Source: GCA-002793235 sp965267355 | Lineage (GTDB): Bacteria > Bacteroidota > Bacteroidia > Flavobacteriales_E > Vicingaceae | Assembly: GCA_965267355.1 (NCBI GenBank) | Contig: OZ253956.1 | Coordinates: 2,852,001 to 2,916,000, forward strand | DNA: 64,000 nucleotides | Direction: 5' to 3' | Part shown: in pieces, positions 35,084 through 43,755 of the stretch | Position numbering within the stretch: the stretch's first letter is position 1 | Layout of the letters: the number at the start of each line of letters is the position of its first letter | Notes under the pieces: generated by a model | Seen by the model: only the letters and a program-made list of their open reading frames with translations | Databases searched by the model: none | Told to the model about the DNA's origin: nothing | Program-made: the position numbers and the translations under genes

Positions 35084-35919
35084 GCGAGAAGTTAACCATA
35101 GGATTTTCCCCTTGTCCCAACGATACCTTTATTTTTGATGCTTTAGTTCATCAAAAAATAAATACTGAAGGATTAGAGTTTGAGGTTTATTTAGGCGATG
35201 TAGAAGACTTAAATGAAAAAGCTTTTAATACAGAGTTAGATATTACCAAAATAAGCTATCATGCTTTTGGATACTTAACTAGCGATTATGTTTTGCTTGA
35301 TTCAGGAAGTGCCTTAGGCAAAGGTTGCGGTCCAATTTTAATTTGCAAACCTACCACTAAACACTCACCACTCAACACCCTTAAAATAGCAATTCCTGGA
35401 AAATACACTACTGCTAACTTTTTGCTAAGCATAGCTAAGCCTGAAGCTCAAAACAAATCTGAAATGCTATTCTCAGATATTGAAAATGCGGTTTTAGAAA
35501 ACAAGGTTGACGCTGGATTAATTATCCATGAAAACAGATTTACATACCAAGACAAAGGATTAGAAAAGATTATTGATTTAGGCGAATATTGGGAGCAAAC
35601 TACTGGGGCTTTAATACCCTTGGGGGGAATAATTATAAAACGAAACTTACCTCAAGAAATAATTGAAAAAGTAAATCGTTTAATACGAAAAAGTATTGAG
35701 TTTGCTTTTGACAATCCAAATGAACCTTTATCATATATGAAACAACATGCTCAAGAAATGGATGAAGAAGTTATGAAGCAACATGTTGAATTATATGTAA
35801 ACAAATATTCCATTGATTTGGGAAAGGATGGAAAAAATGCCATCTCACAAATGTTTAACTTAGCACAACAAAAAGGAATTATTCCAAAAATTAGTAATCA
35901 GTTGTTTGTTGATAGTTGA
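35080..35919 (+). CDS. mqnD: 1,4-dihydroxy-6-naphthoate synthase
   Basis: 279 residues from ATG 35080, overlapping the mqnB stop. It converts cyclic dehypoxanthine futalosine to dihydroxynaphthoate in menaquinone synthesis. Family features: GFSPCPNDTFIFDALVH (8-24), SYHAFGYL, SGSALGKGCGPILI, IPGKYTTANFLL and DAGLIIHENRFTYQDKGL. MqnA and MqnC are not in the window. The loop around residues 92-99 (TTKHSPLNT) is encoded by a third copy of the ACACTCA-like low-complexity sequence. The 3' end of the gene runs into a GTTGTTTGTTG repeat. Confidence 0.94.
   Translation: MSEKLTIGFSPCPNDTFIFDALVHQKINTEGLEFEVYLGDVEDLNEKAFNTELDITKISYHAFGYLTSDYVLLDSGSALGKGCGPILICKPTTKHSPLNTLKIAIPGKYTTANFLLSIAKPEAQNKSEMLFSDIENAVLENKVDAGLIIHENRFTYQDKGLEKIIDLGEYWEQTTGALIPLGGIIIKRNLPQEIIEKVNRLIRKSIEFAFDNPNEPLSYMKQHAQEMDEEVMKQHVELYVNKYSIDLGKDGKNAISQMFNLAQQKGIIPKISNQLFVDS
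35360..35380 (+). repeat. ACACTCA-type repeat inside mqnD
   Basis: The 21-base stretch AACACTCACCACTCAACACC (first 20 shown) nearly matches the CAACACTCAACACTCAACA unit in the phosphatase gene insertion (31930-31949). It encodes KHSPLNT in frame at a place between two conserved family blocks. Confidence 0.45.
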
Positions 35920-35960
35920 TTGTTTTTTATTCTAACAACTAAAAACACACAACCAACAAC
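35901..35960. repeat. Inverted repeat spanning the mqnD end and the mqnD-hldD gap
   Basis: Arms GTTGTTTGTTG (35901-35911) and CAACCAACAAC (35950-35960) pair at 10 of 11 positions. The first arm is the last coding part of mqnD, so the protein ends in repeat-derived sequence. A similar CAACCAACAAC-like string sits just before the folD ATG at 40310-40385. Confidence 0.45.
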
Positions 35961-35966
35961 AAAATT

Positions 35967-36932
35967 ATGATAGTAGTAACAGGAGCTGCAGGTTTTATTG
36001 GAAGTTGTTTAGTGAGCAAGCTAAACCAAGAAAGCTTTAAAGATATTGTATTAGTTGATGACTTTTCTAACCCTGAAAAGAATAAAAATTTTGAGGGTAA
36101 AACTTATTCTCAAAAAGTTGACCGAGAAACATTTATTAATTGGTTAGAAGAAAACCAAAAATTGGTTCAGTTTATCTTCCATATTGGTGCTAGAACTGAT
36201 ACCACCGAATTTGATACAACTATATTTGATAAACTAAACCTTAACTACACCAAAGCCATTTGGAATATATGTGTTGAACATGGTATCCCTATGGTTTACG
36301 CATCTTCTGCTGCCACTTATGGCTTAGGAGAATATGGCTATGATGACAGCCATGATGTTGTTGATAAATTAAAGCCTTTAAATCCTTACGGAGATTCTAA
36401 AAACGATTTTGATAAATGGGCTCTTGCTCAAGAAAAGCAACCATACTTTTGGGCTGGGTTAAAATTCTTTAATGTTTATGGCCCTAATGAATACCACAAA
36501 GGAAGAATGGCTTCTGTAATATTCCATGCCTTTAATCAAATAAATGAAACTGGTGGAATGAAGTTATTTGCTTCTCACAACCCTGACTATAAAAATGGTG
36601 AACAGTTACGTGACTTCGTTTATGTTAAAGATGTGGTAGATGTTTGTATGTTCTTACTTCACCATCGTAAAGACTCTGGTCTTTATAATTTAGGTTCTGG
36701 AAAAGCTCGTACTTTTTTAGATTTAGTAAACAATACATTTACAGCATTAAATAAAGAACCTAACATTAGTTTCATCCCAACTCCTGAAGACATTAGAGAT
36801 AAATACCAATACTTTACTGAGGCCAATATGAATAAACTCAAGTCGATTGGTTATGACAAGCCTTTTACCAGCTTAGAAGAAGGTGTTGAAGATTATGTAA
36901 AGAATTATTTAAAAGATAAGAATTATTTTTAG
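35967..36932 (+). CDS. hldD: ADP-L-glycero-D-manno-heptose 6-epimerase
   Basis: 321 residues, extended short-chain dehydrogenase. It epimerises ADP-heptose for the lipopolysaccharide inner core. NAD(P) motif VTGAAGFIGSCL (4-15), HIGARTDTTE (75-84 region, the family hallmark), SSAATYG and the catalytic Tyr-x3-Lys in NPYGDSKNDFD, FNVYGPNEYHKGRMASV (split) and QLRDFVYVKDVVDV. The presence of the gene implies heptose-containing LPS. The stop TAG overlaps the GTG start of the DUF1697 gene. Confidence 0.95.
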   Translation: MIVVTGAAGFIGSCLVSKLNQESFKDIVLVDDFSNPEKNKNFEGKTYSQKVDRETFINWLEENQKLVQFIFHIGARTDTTEFDTTIFDKLNLNYTKAIWNICVEHGIPMVYASSAATYGLGEYGYDDSHDVVDKLKPLNPYGDSKNDFDKWALAQEKQPYFWAGLKFFNVYGPNEYHKGRMASVIFHAFNQINETGGMKLFASHNPDYKNGEQLRDFVYVKDVVDVCMFLLHHRKDSGLYNLGSGKARTFLDLVNNTFTALNKEPNISFIPTPEDIRDKYQYFTEANMNKLKSIGYDKPFTSLEEGVEDYVKNYLKDKNYF

Positions 36933-37474
36933 TGTCAACCTACATCTCCATACTAAGAGGAATAAATGTAGGTGGTCAGAAAAAAATAAAAATGACCGAC
37001 CTAAAAAAACTCTACGAAAATTTAGGCTTTGATAATGTGCAAACCTATATACAAAGTGGCAATGTAGTTTTTGAGAGCAATGAGACCAATATCAAAAAAT
37101 TAGAACAGCTTATTTTTGAAGGCATTAAAAAACAATATGGGTTTGAAGTGCCTAATATTATTTTAAAACCAGAAGAAATTGAAAATGCATTAAAAACAAA
37201 TCCATTTAAGGATATTGACAAAATGTATTTTACCTTTCTGGCCGAAACTCCAACTAAAGAAAATATTGAAAAACTATACACTTACTCTTTTGATGATGAG
37301 TATTATGAGTTGATTGACAAGGTAGTATATTTCCATTGTCCTAATGGAGCTGGAAGAGCAAAAATGAGCAACAATTTTTTTGAGAACAAATTGAAAGTAA
37401 TGGCTACATCCCGTAATTTAAATACTACTAAAAAGTTATTAGAAATGGCTAAATTTACTAGCTCATCCAATTAA
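36932..37474 (+). CDS. DUF1697 protein
   Basis: 180 residues. The start is a GTG that overlaps the hldD stop (TAGTG); it gives the typical DUF1697 N terminus STYISILRGINVGGQKKIKM. Other features are LYENLGFDNVQTYIQSGNVVF and, near the end, GRAKMSNNFFENKLKVMATSRN. The family is cytosolic and widespread; its function is not established. It lies seven bases before rarA and is surely cotranscribed with it. Confidence 0.9.
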   Translation: MSTYISILRGINVGGQKKIKMTDLKKLYENLGFDNVQTYIQSGNVVFESNETNIKKLEQLIFEGIKKQYGFEVPNIILKPEEIENALKTNPFKDIDKMYFTFLAETPTKENIEKLYTYSFDDEYYELIDKVVYFHCPNGAGRAKMSNNFFENKLKVMATSRNLNTTKKLLEMAKFTSSSN

Positions 37475-37480
37475 TTTAGC

Positions 37481-38761
37481 TTGCAAAATTTAACCCCATT
37501 AGCAGAACGTTTACGACCAAATACTTTTGAGAATTATATTGGTCAACAACACCTTATTGGTGAAGGTTCTACCCTGCGAAATTTTATTGAAAAAGGTATT
37601 ATTCCTTCCATGATTTTTTGGGGACCACCTGGAGTTGGAAAAACGACCTTAGCCAATATAATCGCTAATTATCTAAAGCGTCCTTTCTTTACTTTAAGTG
37701 CTATCAACTCTGGAGTAAAAGATGTGAGAGAAGTTATTGAAAAAGCTAAGTCGCAGCAATTCTTTGGAACTAATAACCCTGTGCTGTTCATAGATGAAAT
37801 ACACCGATTCAGTAAATCACAACAAGACTCATTATTAGGTGCTGTAGAAAAAGGTATTATTACGTTAATTGGAGCTACTACTGAAAACCCTTCTTTTGAA
37901 GTTATTTCCGCATTACTTTCAAGATGTCAGGTTTATGTTTTAAAAGAACAAACCAAAGAGGATTTATTAAAGTTAATTGATATTGCTTTAACACAAGATG
38001 AAGAGTTAAAAAAGAAAAAAATTGTAATTAAAGAATATGAATCTTTATTGCAATTGTCTGGCGGTGATGCACGTAAGCTATTAAACACGCTAGAAATTGT
38101 TGTTAATAGTTTTGACAAAGAGCCTATTGAGATAACCAATGATATCGTAGTTGACATAGTGCAACAAAACATGGTACGCTACGATAAAACCGGTGACCAG
38201 CATTATGATATTATATCAGCCTTTATAAAATCCATCAGAGGAAGTGATCCTAACGCAGCAATATATTGGTTAGCCAGGATGTTAGAGGGTGGTGAAGATC
38301 CTAAGTTTATAGCAAGAAGATTATTGATTTCTGCTTCTGAAGACATTGGAAATGCTAACCCAACTGCTTTAGTAATTGCTAACAATTGTTTTCAAGCTGT
38401 AAACGTAATTGGTATGCCTGAAGGACGAATAATTCTTTCTCAAACTGCTGTTTACTTAGCTAACTCACCAAAAAGTAATGCCAGTTACCAAGCCATAAAA
38501 GATGCTCAACAATTAGTTAGACAAACTGGCAACCTTTCTATTCCATTGCACCTTCGTAATGCACCAACTAAATTGATGAAAGAAATAGGTTATGGTAAAG
38601 GCTATAAATACTCACACGGTTATAAAGGCAACTTTGAAGAACAAGAATACTTACCAGAAGAAATAGCTGGAACTAAATTCTATGAACCTGGTTTAAACAC
38701 CAAAGAAGAAAGCTTTAGAAAGTTTTTAAAGGAAAAATGGGGAGATAAATATGGTTATTAG
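37481..38761 (+). CDS. rarA: Replication-associated recombination protein A (AAA+ ATPase)
   Basis: 426 residues. It acts at stalled replication forks. Walker A GPPGVGKTT (about 45-53), Walker B LFIDEIHRF, sensor 1 GATTENPSFEV, arginine-finger region LLSRCQVYVL, then the family C-terminal domain (EDIGNANPTALVIA, GYKYSHGYKGNFEEQEYLP). The start is TTG: no ATG lies between the preceding in-frame stop and Met44, and the TTG gives the usual N terminus (LAERLRPNTFENYIGQQHL). The last 11 bases overlap the next gene. Confidence 0.95.
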   Translation: MQNLTPLAERLRPNTFENYIGQQHLIGEGSTLRNFIEKGIIPSMIFWGPPGVGKTTLANIIANYLKRPFFTLSAINSGVKDVREVIEKAKSQQFFGTNNPVLFIDEIHRFSKSQQDSLLGAVEKGIITLIGATTENPSFEVISALLSRCQVYVLKEQTKEDLLKLIDIALTQDEELKKKKIVIKEYESLLQLSGGDARKLLNTLEIVVNSFDKEPIEITNDIVVDIVQQNMVRYDKTGDQHYDIISAFIKSIRGSDPNAAIYWLARMLEGGEDPKFIARRLLISASEDIGNANPTALVIANNCFQAVNVIGMPEGRIILSQTAVYLANSPKSNASYQAIKDAQQLVRQTGNLSIPLHLRNAPTKLMKEIGYGKGYKYSHGYKGNFEEQEYLPEEIAGTKFYEPGLNTKEESFRKFLKEKWGDKYGY

Positions 38762-39437
38762 AATATCTTTCTTTTTTACTTTAGTCCTTTTATCCATTAG
38801 TTTATTGGGTCAGAATAAAAAAATAAACTATCGTAAACTCGACAAAATAAATTCTGAAAAACAAATTGTAGAATTACACAATGGAGTATTACTGGTGAGA
38901 CTTTTTGATAAACAAAAACACATAGATGGATTAAAGAAAGTAGGTAAATTAAAAGCCTCTAAAAAAATAGAGAGAGAACAACTTGATAGAAACAAACAGA
39001 TAGTTTATGCTTTTAAAAATTATTACGATTTTAGTAAAGTATATTTCTTTTTTAGTGACCAATCCAAATTCATTTCTGATAATTTAAGTAAAGTTAAATT
39101 TGTTAATGATAGCTTAGAGGTTGATACAAGCATTAAGGTTAATTCAAACATTATATTTATTGCCGAATTTGGAATTACAGAACCCGACACAAGGGTTTAT
39201 TCAAAAGAACAGTATTATGAAAATGGACAAAAAAAAACTAAATCTTACTCAGGGTCAGGGATTACATTATCTGCCTTGGTGTTTAAGAACAAGAACTTTG
39301 TTCAATTACGTGAACCTTTTCCCTACTATGTTAGAGAAAGAAAGAGCACACCTTTTCAAAGTGATATAGAAACAATTGTAACTAAAATGAATGCTAAACT
39401 GAAACGATACTACGATTTAGTTAAGAAAAAAGATTAA
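38751..39437 (+). CDS. Hypothetical secreted protein
   Basis: 228 residues, family not recognised. A signal peptide is clear (1-20, SISLLGQ). The rest is basic and probably mixed alpha/beta, with a helical Lys-rich segment (KKVGKLKASKKIEREQLDRN, 62-81) and a tyrosine-rich region (YSKEQYYENGQKKTKSYSGS). It overlaps rarA by 11 bases and converges on folD with a 4-base overlap. It is presumably exported to the periplasm; no function can be offered. Confidence 0.7.
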   Translation: MVIRISFFFTLVLLSISLLGQNKKINYRKLDKINSEKQIVELHNGVLLVRLFDKQKHIDGLKKVGKLKASKKIEREQLDRNKQIVYAFKNYYDFSKVYFFFSDQSKFISDNLSKVKFVNDSLEVDTSIKVNSNIIFIAEFGITEPDTRVYSKEQYYENGQKKTKSYSGSGITLSALVFKNKNFVQLREPFPYYVRERKSTPFQSDIETIVTKMNAKLKRYYDLVKKKD

Positions 39438-40309
39438 CCATTTAACTTAACCGCCAACAAAGTATTCTTTAACAAACTAGCGATAGTCATTGGTCCTACT
39501 CCACCAGGAACAGGTGATATATGAGAACATTTTGGAGCTACCTCATCAAACTTTACATCACCTAATAATCTAAAACCAGATTTTTTAGACGAATCTTCAA
39601 TTCTGTGTATTCCAACATCAATAACCGTTGCTCCCTCTTTCACCATATCTGCTGTTACAAACTCTGGTTTACCAATGGCAACAATTAATATATCTGCTTG
39701 AGTGGTAATTGCTGCCAAATTTTGTGTTCTACTGTGAACGACTGTAACTGTACAGTTACCCGGATAATCGTTTCTAGCCATTAGCACACTCATTGGCGAA
39801 CCAACAATATGGCTCCTGCCCATCACCACACAATGCTTTCCTTCTGTTGGAATATTGTAATGCTTTAACATTTCTAAAATACCTGCTGGTGTAGCAGGTA
39901 AAAAGCTTGGTAAATGCAATAGCATTTTACCTAAACTAACTGGATGAAATCCATCTACATCTTTTTCTGGAGCAATAGCCTCAGTAACTTTTTGTTCATT
40001 AATGTGTTTTGGTAATGGTAACTGAACAATGTAACCATCTATCTCTGGGTTGCTATTTAATTTTTCAACTTCAGCTAACAATTCAGCCTCAGAAATTGTT
40101 TCATCCAATTGAACCAATGTAGAACCAAAACCAACTCTTTCACAAGCTTTTACTTTAGCATTTACGTAAGTTCTACTTGCACCACCATTACCAACCAACA
40201 CTGCAGCTAAATGTGGCACTTTACCTCCATTTTCTTTTATATTTTCTACCTCTAAAGCAATATCATCCTTTACTTTATTAGAAACTTCTTTTCCGCTAAT
40301 TATTTGCAT
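39434..40309 (-). CDS. folD: Methylenetetrahydrofolate dehydrogenase/cyclohydrolase
   Basis: 291 residues, bifunctional enzyme linking methylene- and formyl-tetrahydrofolate. Family signatures: YVNAKVKACERVG (with catalytic Lys), DGYIVQLPLPKHI, PEKDVDGFHPVSLGKM, VVMGRSHIVGSPM (NADP loop, about 165-177), and the closing PVPGGVGPMTIASLLKNTL. It supplies one-carbon units for thyA and purine synthesis. ffh lies 76 bases upstream on the same strand, with a repeat-rich gap between. It overlaps the convergent hypothetical gene by 4 bases. Confidence 0.97.
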   Translation of the reverse strand: MQIISGKEVSNKVKDDIALEVENIKENGGKVPHLAAVLVGNGGASRTYVNAKVKACERVGFGSTLVQLDETISEAELLAEVEKLNSNPEIDGYIVQLPLPKHINEQKVTEAIAPEKDVDGFHPVSLGKMLLHLPSFLPATPAGILEMLKHYNIPTEGKHCVVMGRSHIVGSPMSVLMARNDYPGNCTVTVVHSRTQNLAAITTQADILIVAIGKPEFVTADMVKEGATVIDVGIHRIEDSSKKSGFRLLGDVKFDEVAPKCSHISPVPGGVGPMTIASLLKNTLLAVKLNG

Positions 40310-40385
40310 AGTTGTTGGTTTTTGGTTTATAGTGTTGGTTTATGGTGTTAATTCTATACACAATACACCAAAAACTATACACTAA
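40310..40385. repeat. Low-complexity repeats between ffh and folD
   Basis: The minus strand reads as repeated ACACCATAAACCAACAC-type units and AACCAACAAC just before the folD ATG. The same AACCAACAAC string lies just before the hldD start at 35967. No terminator or promoter could be assigned. Confidence 0.45.
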
Positions 40386-41714
40386 CTATCGTTTCGGCAT
40401 ACTTTTCATTAACTGAGCCATCTTTTTCTTATCTCCCATCATTCGCATCATTTTACTAGTTTGCTCAAACTGCTTTAGTAACTTATTAACTTCTTGAATT
40501 GATGTTCCGCTACCTGTAGCAATTCTTTTTCTCCTGCTACCATTCAACACTTTAGGGTTTTCTCTTTCATAAGGAGTCATGGAATGAATTATTGCTTCTA
40601 TACCTTTAAAAGCATCATCATCTATATCTGCATTTTTAATTGCTTTACCAACTCCTGGTATCATCCCCATCAAATCCTTTACATTACCCATCTTTTTAAT
40701 CTGATTAATCTGACTTAAAAAGTCATTAAAATCAAATTGATTTTTGGCAATTTTCTTCTGTAGTTTTCTTGCTTCTTCCTCATCATATTGTTCCTGTGCA
40801 CGTTCTACTAAACTTACCACATCACCCATTCCCAATATTCTGTCAGCCATTCTTTCTGGGTGGAAAACATCTAAGGCTTCCATTTTCTCACCTGTACCAA
40901 TAAACTTAATTGGCTTATCTACTACCGTTCGAATAGATAGTGCAGCACCACCTCTAGTATCACCATCTAACTTAGTCAATACTACCCCATCAAAATCTAA
41001 TCTATCGTTAAAAGCTTTTGCAGTATTTACAGCATCTTGTCCAGTCATAGAATCAACTACAAACAAAGTCTCTTGAGGATTGATAGCTTTCTTTACTGCC
41101 TCAATCTCATTCATCATTTGTTCATCAACCGCCAAACGACCAGCAGTATCCACAATCACTACATTGTGTCCTTTTGATTTTGCTTCAGCTACAGCTTTCT
41201 TAGCAATATCAACTGGGTTTTTATTTTCTTTATCACTCCAAACATCTACACCAATTTGCTCACCTAACACGTGTAACTGATCAATTGCTGCAGGACGATA
41301 AACATCACCTGCAACTAATAAAGGGTTCTTTCCTTTCTTAGTTTTTAAGTGATTAGCCAGTTTACCTGAAAAAGTAGTTTTACCAGAACCCTGTAAACCA
41401 GAAATTAAGATAACTGCAGGGCTTCCCTTAATGTTAATATCAGCTGCTCCACCACCCATTAACTGAGCTAACTCATCATGAGTAATCTTAACCATTAATT
41501 GGTTAGGAGAAACTGCATTTATCACATTCTGCCCTAATGCTTTTTCCTTTACCGTATCTGTAAATTGTTTAGCTACCTTATAGCTAACATCAGCATCTAA
41601 TAATGCCCTACGAATTTCTTTTACCGTTTCGGCTACATTAATTTCCGTAACCTGCCCCTGTCCTTTTAAAACCTTAAAGGCTCTTTCTAATTTATCACTT
41701 AAACTGTCAAACAT
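40386..41714 (-). CDS. ffh: Signal recognition particle protein Ffh (SRP54)
   Basis: 442 residues. It binds signal peptides and targets ribosomes to the membrane with FtsY. Helical N domain (1-95), GTPase domain with GLQGSGKTTFSGKLA (about 106-120), VAGDVYRPAAIDQL, VDTAGRLAVD, LTKLDGDTRGGAAL and GTGEKMEALDVFHPERMA, then the M domain (about 300-442) with a Met-rich end (FEQTSKMMRMMGDKKKMAQL). Typical length and order. Confidence 0.98.
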   Translation of the reverse strand: MFDSLSDKLERAFKVLKGQGQVTEINVAETVKEIRRALLDADVSYKVAKQFTDTVKEKALGQNVINAVSPNQLMVKITHDELAQLMGGGAADINIKGSPAVILISGLQGSGKTTFSGKLANHLKTKKGKNPLLVAGDVYRPAAIDQLHVLGEQIGVDVWSDKENKNPVDIAKKAVAEAKSKGHNVVIVDTAGRLAVDEQMMNEIEAVKKAINPQETLFVVDSMTGQDAVNTAKAFNDRLDFDGVVLTKLDGDTRGGAALSIRTVVDKPIKFIGTGEKMEALDVFHPERMADRILGMGDVVSLVERAQEQYDEEEARKLQKKIAKNQFDFNDFLSQINQIKKMGNVKDLMGMIPGVGKAIKNADIDDDAFKGIEAIIHSMTPYERENPKVLNGSRRKRIATGSGTSIQEVNKLLKQFEQTSKMMRMMGDKKKMAQLMKSMPKR

Positions 41715-41819
41715 TTTTTCTGGTTTTTAAGAAAGTCAAAGTTAACATTTATTAGGAGATTAATAAAAAGTAAAAATTTAACAAAACACTTCTTATTCCT
41801 TTAAAAAAAATAAAGTTTA

Positions 41820-41848
41820 TTGAAACTAAAATTTCTTTATTAACTTCG
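41820..41848 (+). promoter_or_regulatory. Likely promoter of the M43 metalloprotease gene
   Basis: TTG, 18 bases, then TAACTTCG, which matches TAnnTTTG except for one base. The 18-base spacing equals that of the tRNA-Met promoter. The -7 element ends 41 bases before the ATG. Identification rests on pattern only. Confidence 0.5.
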
Positions 41849-41889
41849 AATTCAAAATTTCAAAGGCTTATTAATTAAAAATTCAAATT

Positions 41890-43227
41890 ATGAAAAATAT
41901 TTTTTGCATTTTAACCATATTTTATTTTGTAAACTTGATTCAAAATCCAGTTTTTGCACAACAAAATTTGGAAAAATGTGGTTTTAACCATTTAATTGAA
42001 TCTCAGGAGCAAAAAACTCCAGGCTATCAAGCTCAAATTGATGCCATTTACAACAATATGATTGCTAAAGCAAACAAAAGAGATGGAATTAACAACAAAA
42101 CCATTTACACTATCCCAGTTGTTTTTCACGTTGTTTGGAACAGCAATGATCCTAACCAAAATTTACATGACAGCGTTTTGCTAGAACAATTAGCTGTGTT
42201 AAATGAAGACTATAGCCGTACAAATTTAGATACTGCAAATACACGTCCTGGATTTTCACCAATTGTGGGTGATGCTCAAATACGATTTGAATTAGCCTGT
42301 AAAGATACCAATGGTAACCTGACCAATGGAATAGTAAGAGTTCAAACTACCACGACTTTTGGAGGTGGATTATTTCCTGATATGGCTGCTGTTGGAAAAA
42401 TACAACGAACAGCTGAAGGTGGTTCTGACCCATGGAGACCATCAGAATACTTCAATATTTGGGTAGGTGATATAAATGGAGGTGCAGCAACACCATCTTT
42501 ACTGGGAGTTGCAACTCCTCCAAACGGATTGCCTAATTGGCCAGCCAATTCTGTACCTCCTGAACTAAGAGATGGAGCAATTATTCAATGGAATGCTTTT
42601 GGAAGAAACAACCCTTTTCCAATGTCGGCTACCGTAATAAATGGAAGAACGGTAACGCACGAAGTTGGACATTACCTTGGAGTAAGACATACCGCAGAAA
42701 ATACGTTTGGAGGATTGTTTGGAAGCATTTGTGGAGATGATGATGGATTGACTGACACACCAACTTGCGACCAATCTCAGCAAGGTTGTGATTTTGCAAG
42801 AAACTCTTGTGTGGATGCCATACCTGGAACAACAGGAGATTTACCAGACATGGTAGAAAATTACATGGATTATTCTGACCAAGATTGCCAAAACAGTTTT
42901 ACAATTGGACAAACATTAATTATGCAGGATGTAATTCAGAATTATCGCTCAGGATTAATTAATTCCCCTGGGTTAAGCAATTGCACCACAGGTATTGAGG
43001 AAGAAGTTTCTGAAAACAACCTAACACTTTACCCAAACCCTTCTACAGGTACAATAAATATTAAGTTAGATGAGACATTTAATTACACTGTGTATAACAG
43101 CTTAGGGCAACAAATTACACCCCAAGCGATTAGCGAGACTCAATTTAAGATAAAACAAACAGGAGTTTACTTTATTAAAATTGAAACTGCAAACAACACT
43201 TATACGGAGCGTATAATTGTACAATAA
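41890..43227 (+). CDS. Secreted zinc metalloprotease, M43 (cytophagalysin/pappalysin) family, T9SS type A
   Basis: 445 residues. Signal peptide about 1-24 (QNPVFAQ). The zinc motif HEVGHYLGVRH places His257, Glu258, His261 and His267, the metzincin pattern HExxHxxGxxH. The Met-turn is in VENYMDYSDQDC, and Cys residues around GDDDGLTDTPTCDQSQQGC (about 278-296) form the disulfide-rich, calcium-like loop of M43. The C terminus from LYPNPSTG is a type A T9SS sorting domain. All catalytic residues are present. It is a single-gene unit with its own promoter and a strong bidirectional terminator. Confidence 0.95.
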   Translation: MKNIFCILTIFYFVNLIQNPVFAQQNLEKCGFNHLIESQEQKTPGYQAQIDAIYNNMIAKANKRDGINNKTIYTIPVVFHVVWNSNDPNQNLHDSVLLEQLAVLNEDYSRTNLDTANTRPGFSPIVGDAQIRFELACKDTNGNLTNGIVRVQTTTTFGGGLFPDMAAVGKIQRTAEGGSDPWRPSEYFNIWVGDINGGAATPSLLGVATPPNGLPNWPANSVPPELRDGAIIQWNAFGRNNPFPMSATVINGRTVTHEVGHYLGVRHTAENTFGGLFGSICGDDDGLTDTPTCDQSQQGCDFARNSCVDAIPGTTGDLPDMVENYMDYSDQDCQNSFTIGQTLIMQDVIQNYRSGLINSPGLSNCTTGIEEEVSENNLTLYPNPSTGTINIKLDETFNYTVYNSLGQQITPQAISETQFKIKQTGVYFIKIETANNTYTERIIVQ

Positions 43228-43247
43228 CCCTTTCTTCTTACATAAAG

Positions 43248-43281
43248 AAAAAGCCCACTGGGTTGTCCAGTGGGCTTTTTT
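43248..43281. terminator. Bidirectional intrinsic terminator
   Basis: A 14-base perfect stem, AAAAAGCCCACTGG / CCAGTGGGCTTTTT, with a five-base loop. A and T runs flank both sides, so it can end transcripts of the M43 gene (plus) and of the small minus-strand gene whose TAA stop lies inside the T run. Confidence 0.93.
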
Positions 43282-43669
43282 AGTGTATTTTGAGAATTAT
43301 ATCATCAGTGGTACCTAATATTTCATCCATACCTTTTGATGTTAGTGTTTTACGATCTTTATTATAGATATAATTATTCCCCCAATAATCTTTCTTAAAT
43401 TTAGAATAAGTAGGTTTTATAGATATTATTACTTGCAAGCTTGATGGATACTGTTTGTTTGAAATATGGTAACTTTTAATAATTCCAACCAACTCTTCCA
43501 TTTCAACTTTTGTTTGATTCGATGCATTCCATCTATAAATATAAATTGCACAAACAATTAACAATAGAAACATAACTCCAGCGAGAATAGGAGCTCGTCT
43601 ATGCTTCACTTTAATAAAAAGTGAGTTTCCTATTAAGTTGGCTATTAACTCTAATTTACCTAAAAACAA
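43280..43669 (-). CDS. Small membrane protein with pseudopilin-like C terminus
   Basis: Up to 129 residues with one membrane helix (LAGVMFLLLIVCAIYIY). The C terminus (about 93-129: DYWGNNYIYNKDRKTL, SKGMDEILGTTDDI) resembles the type II pseudopilin GspG ending (WG-x-x-Y ... S.G.DG..GT-DDI). The start is uncertain: 43669 is a TTG only 14 bases from the sucC terminator hairpin, while a GTG at 43609 (VKHRRAPILAG) would leave room for a promoter. No other type II secretion or pilus genes are nearby. A role in a pseudopilus is not supported by context. Confidence 0.6.
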   Translation of the reverse strand: MFLGKLELIANLIGNSLFIKVKHRRAPILAGVMFLLLIVCAIYIYRWNASNQTKVEMEELVGIIKSYHISNKQYPSSLQVIISIKPTYSKFKKDYWGNNYIYNKDRKTLTSKGMDEILGTTDDIILKIH

Positions 43670-43682
43670 CTTACTTTGAATT

Positions 43683-43709
43683 AAAAAGCCTCGCTATGCG
43701 AGGCTTTTT
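43683..43709 (-). terminator. Intrinsic terminator after sucC
   Basis: Perfect 12-base stem AAAAAGCCTCGC / GCGAGGCTTTTT with a three-base loop, 47 bases beyond the sucC stop codon. Flanking A/T runs make it usable from either side. Confidence 0.88.
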
Positions 43710-43717
43710 GTTCTTAT

Positions 43718-43746
43718 CAAGATTCCCAATCAAGTTGGGAATGACA
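43718..43746. repeat. REP-like palindrome (GTCATTCC...GGAATC type)
   Basis: ATTCCCAA (43722-43729), five-base spacer, TTGGGAAT (43735-43742), with GTCA next to the arm on the minus strand and GAT on the other side. The form GTCATTCC(N)GGAATC is the core of repetitive extragenic palindromes in many bacteria. It lies between the sucC stop and its terminator. Only one copy was seen in this window. Confidence 0.55.
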
Positions 43747-43755
43747 ATCATGTTG

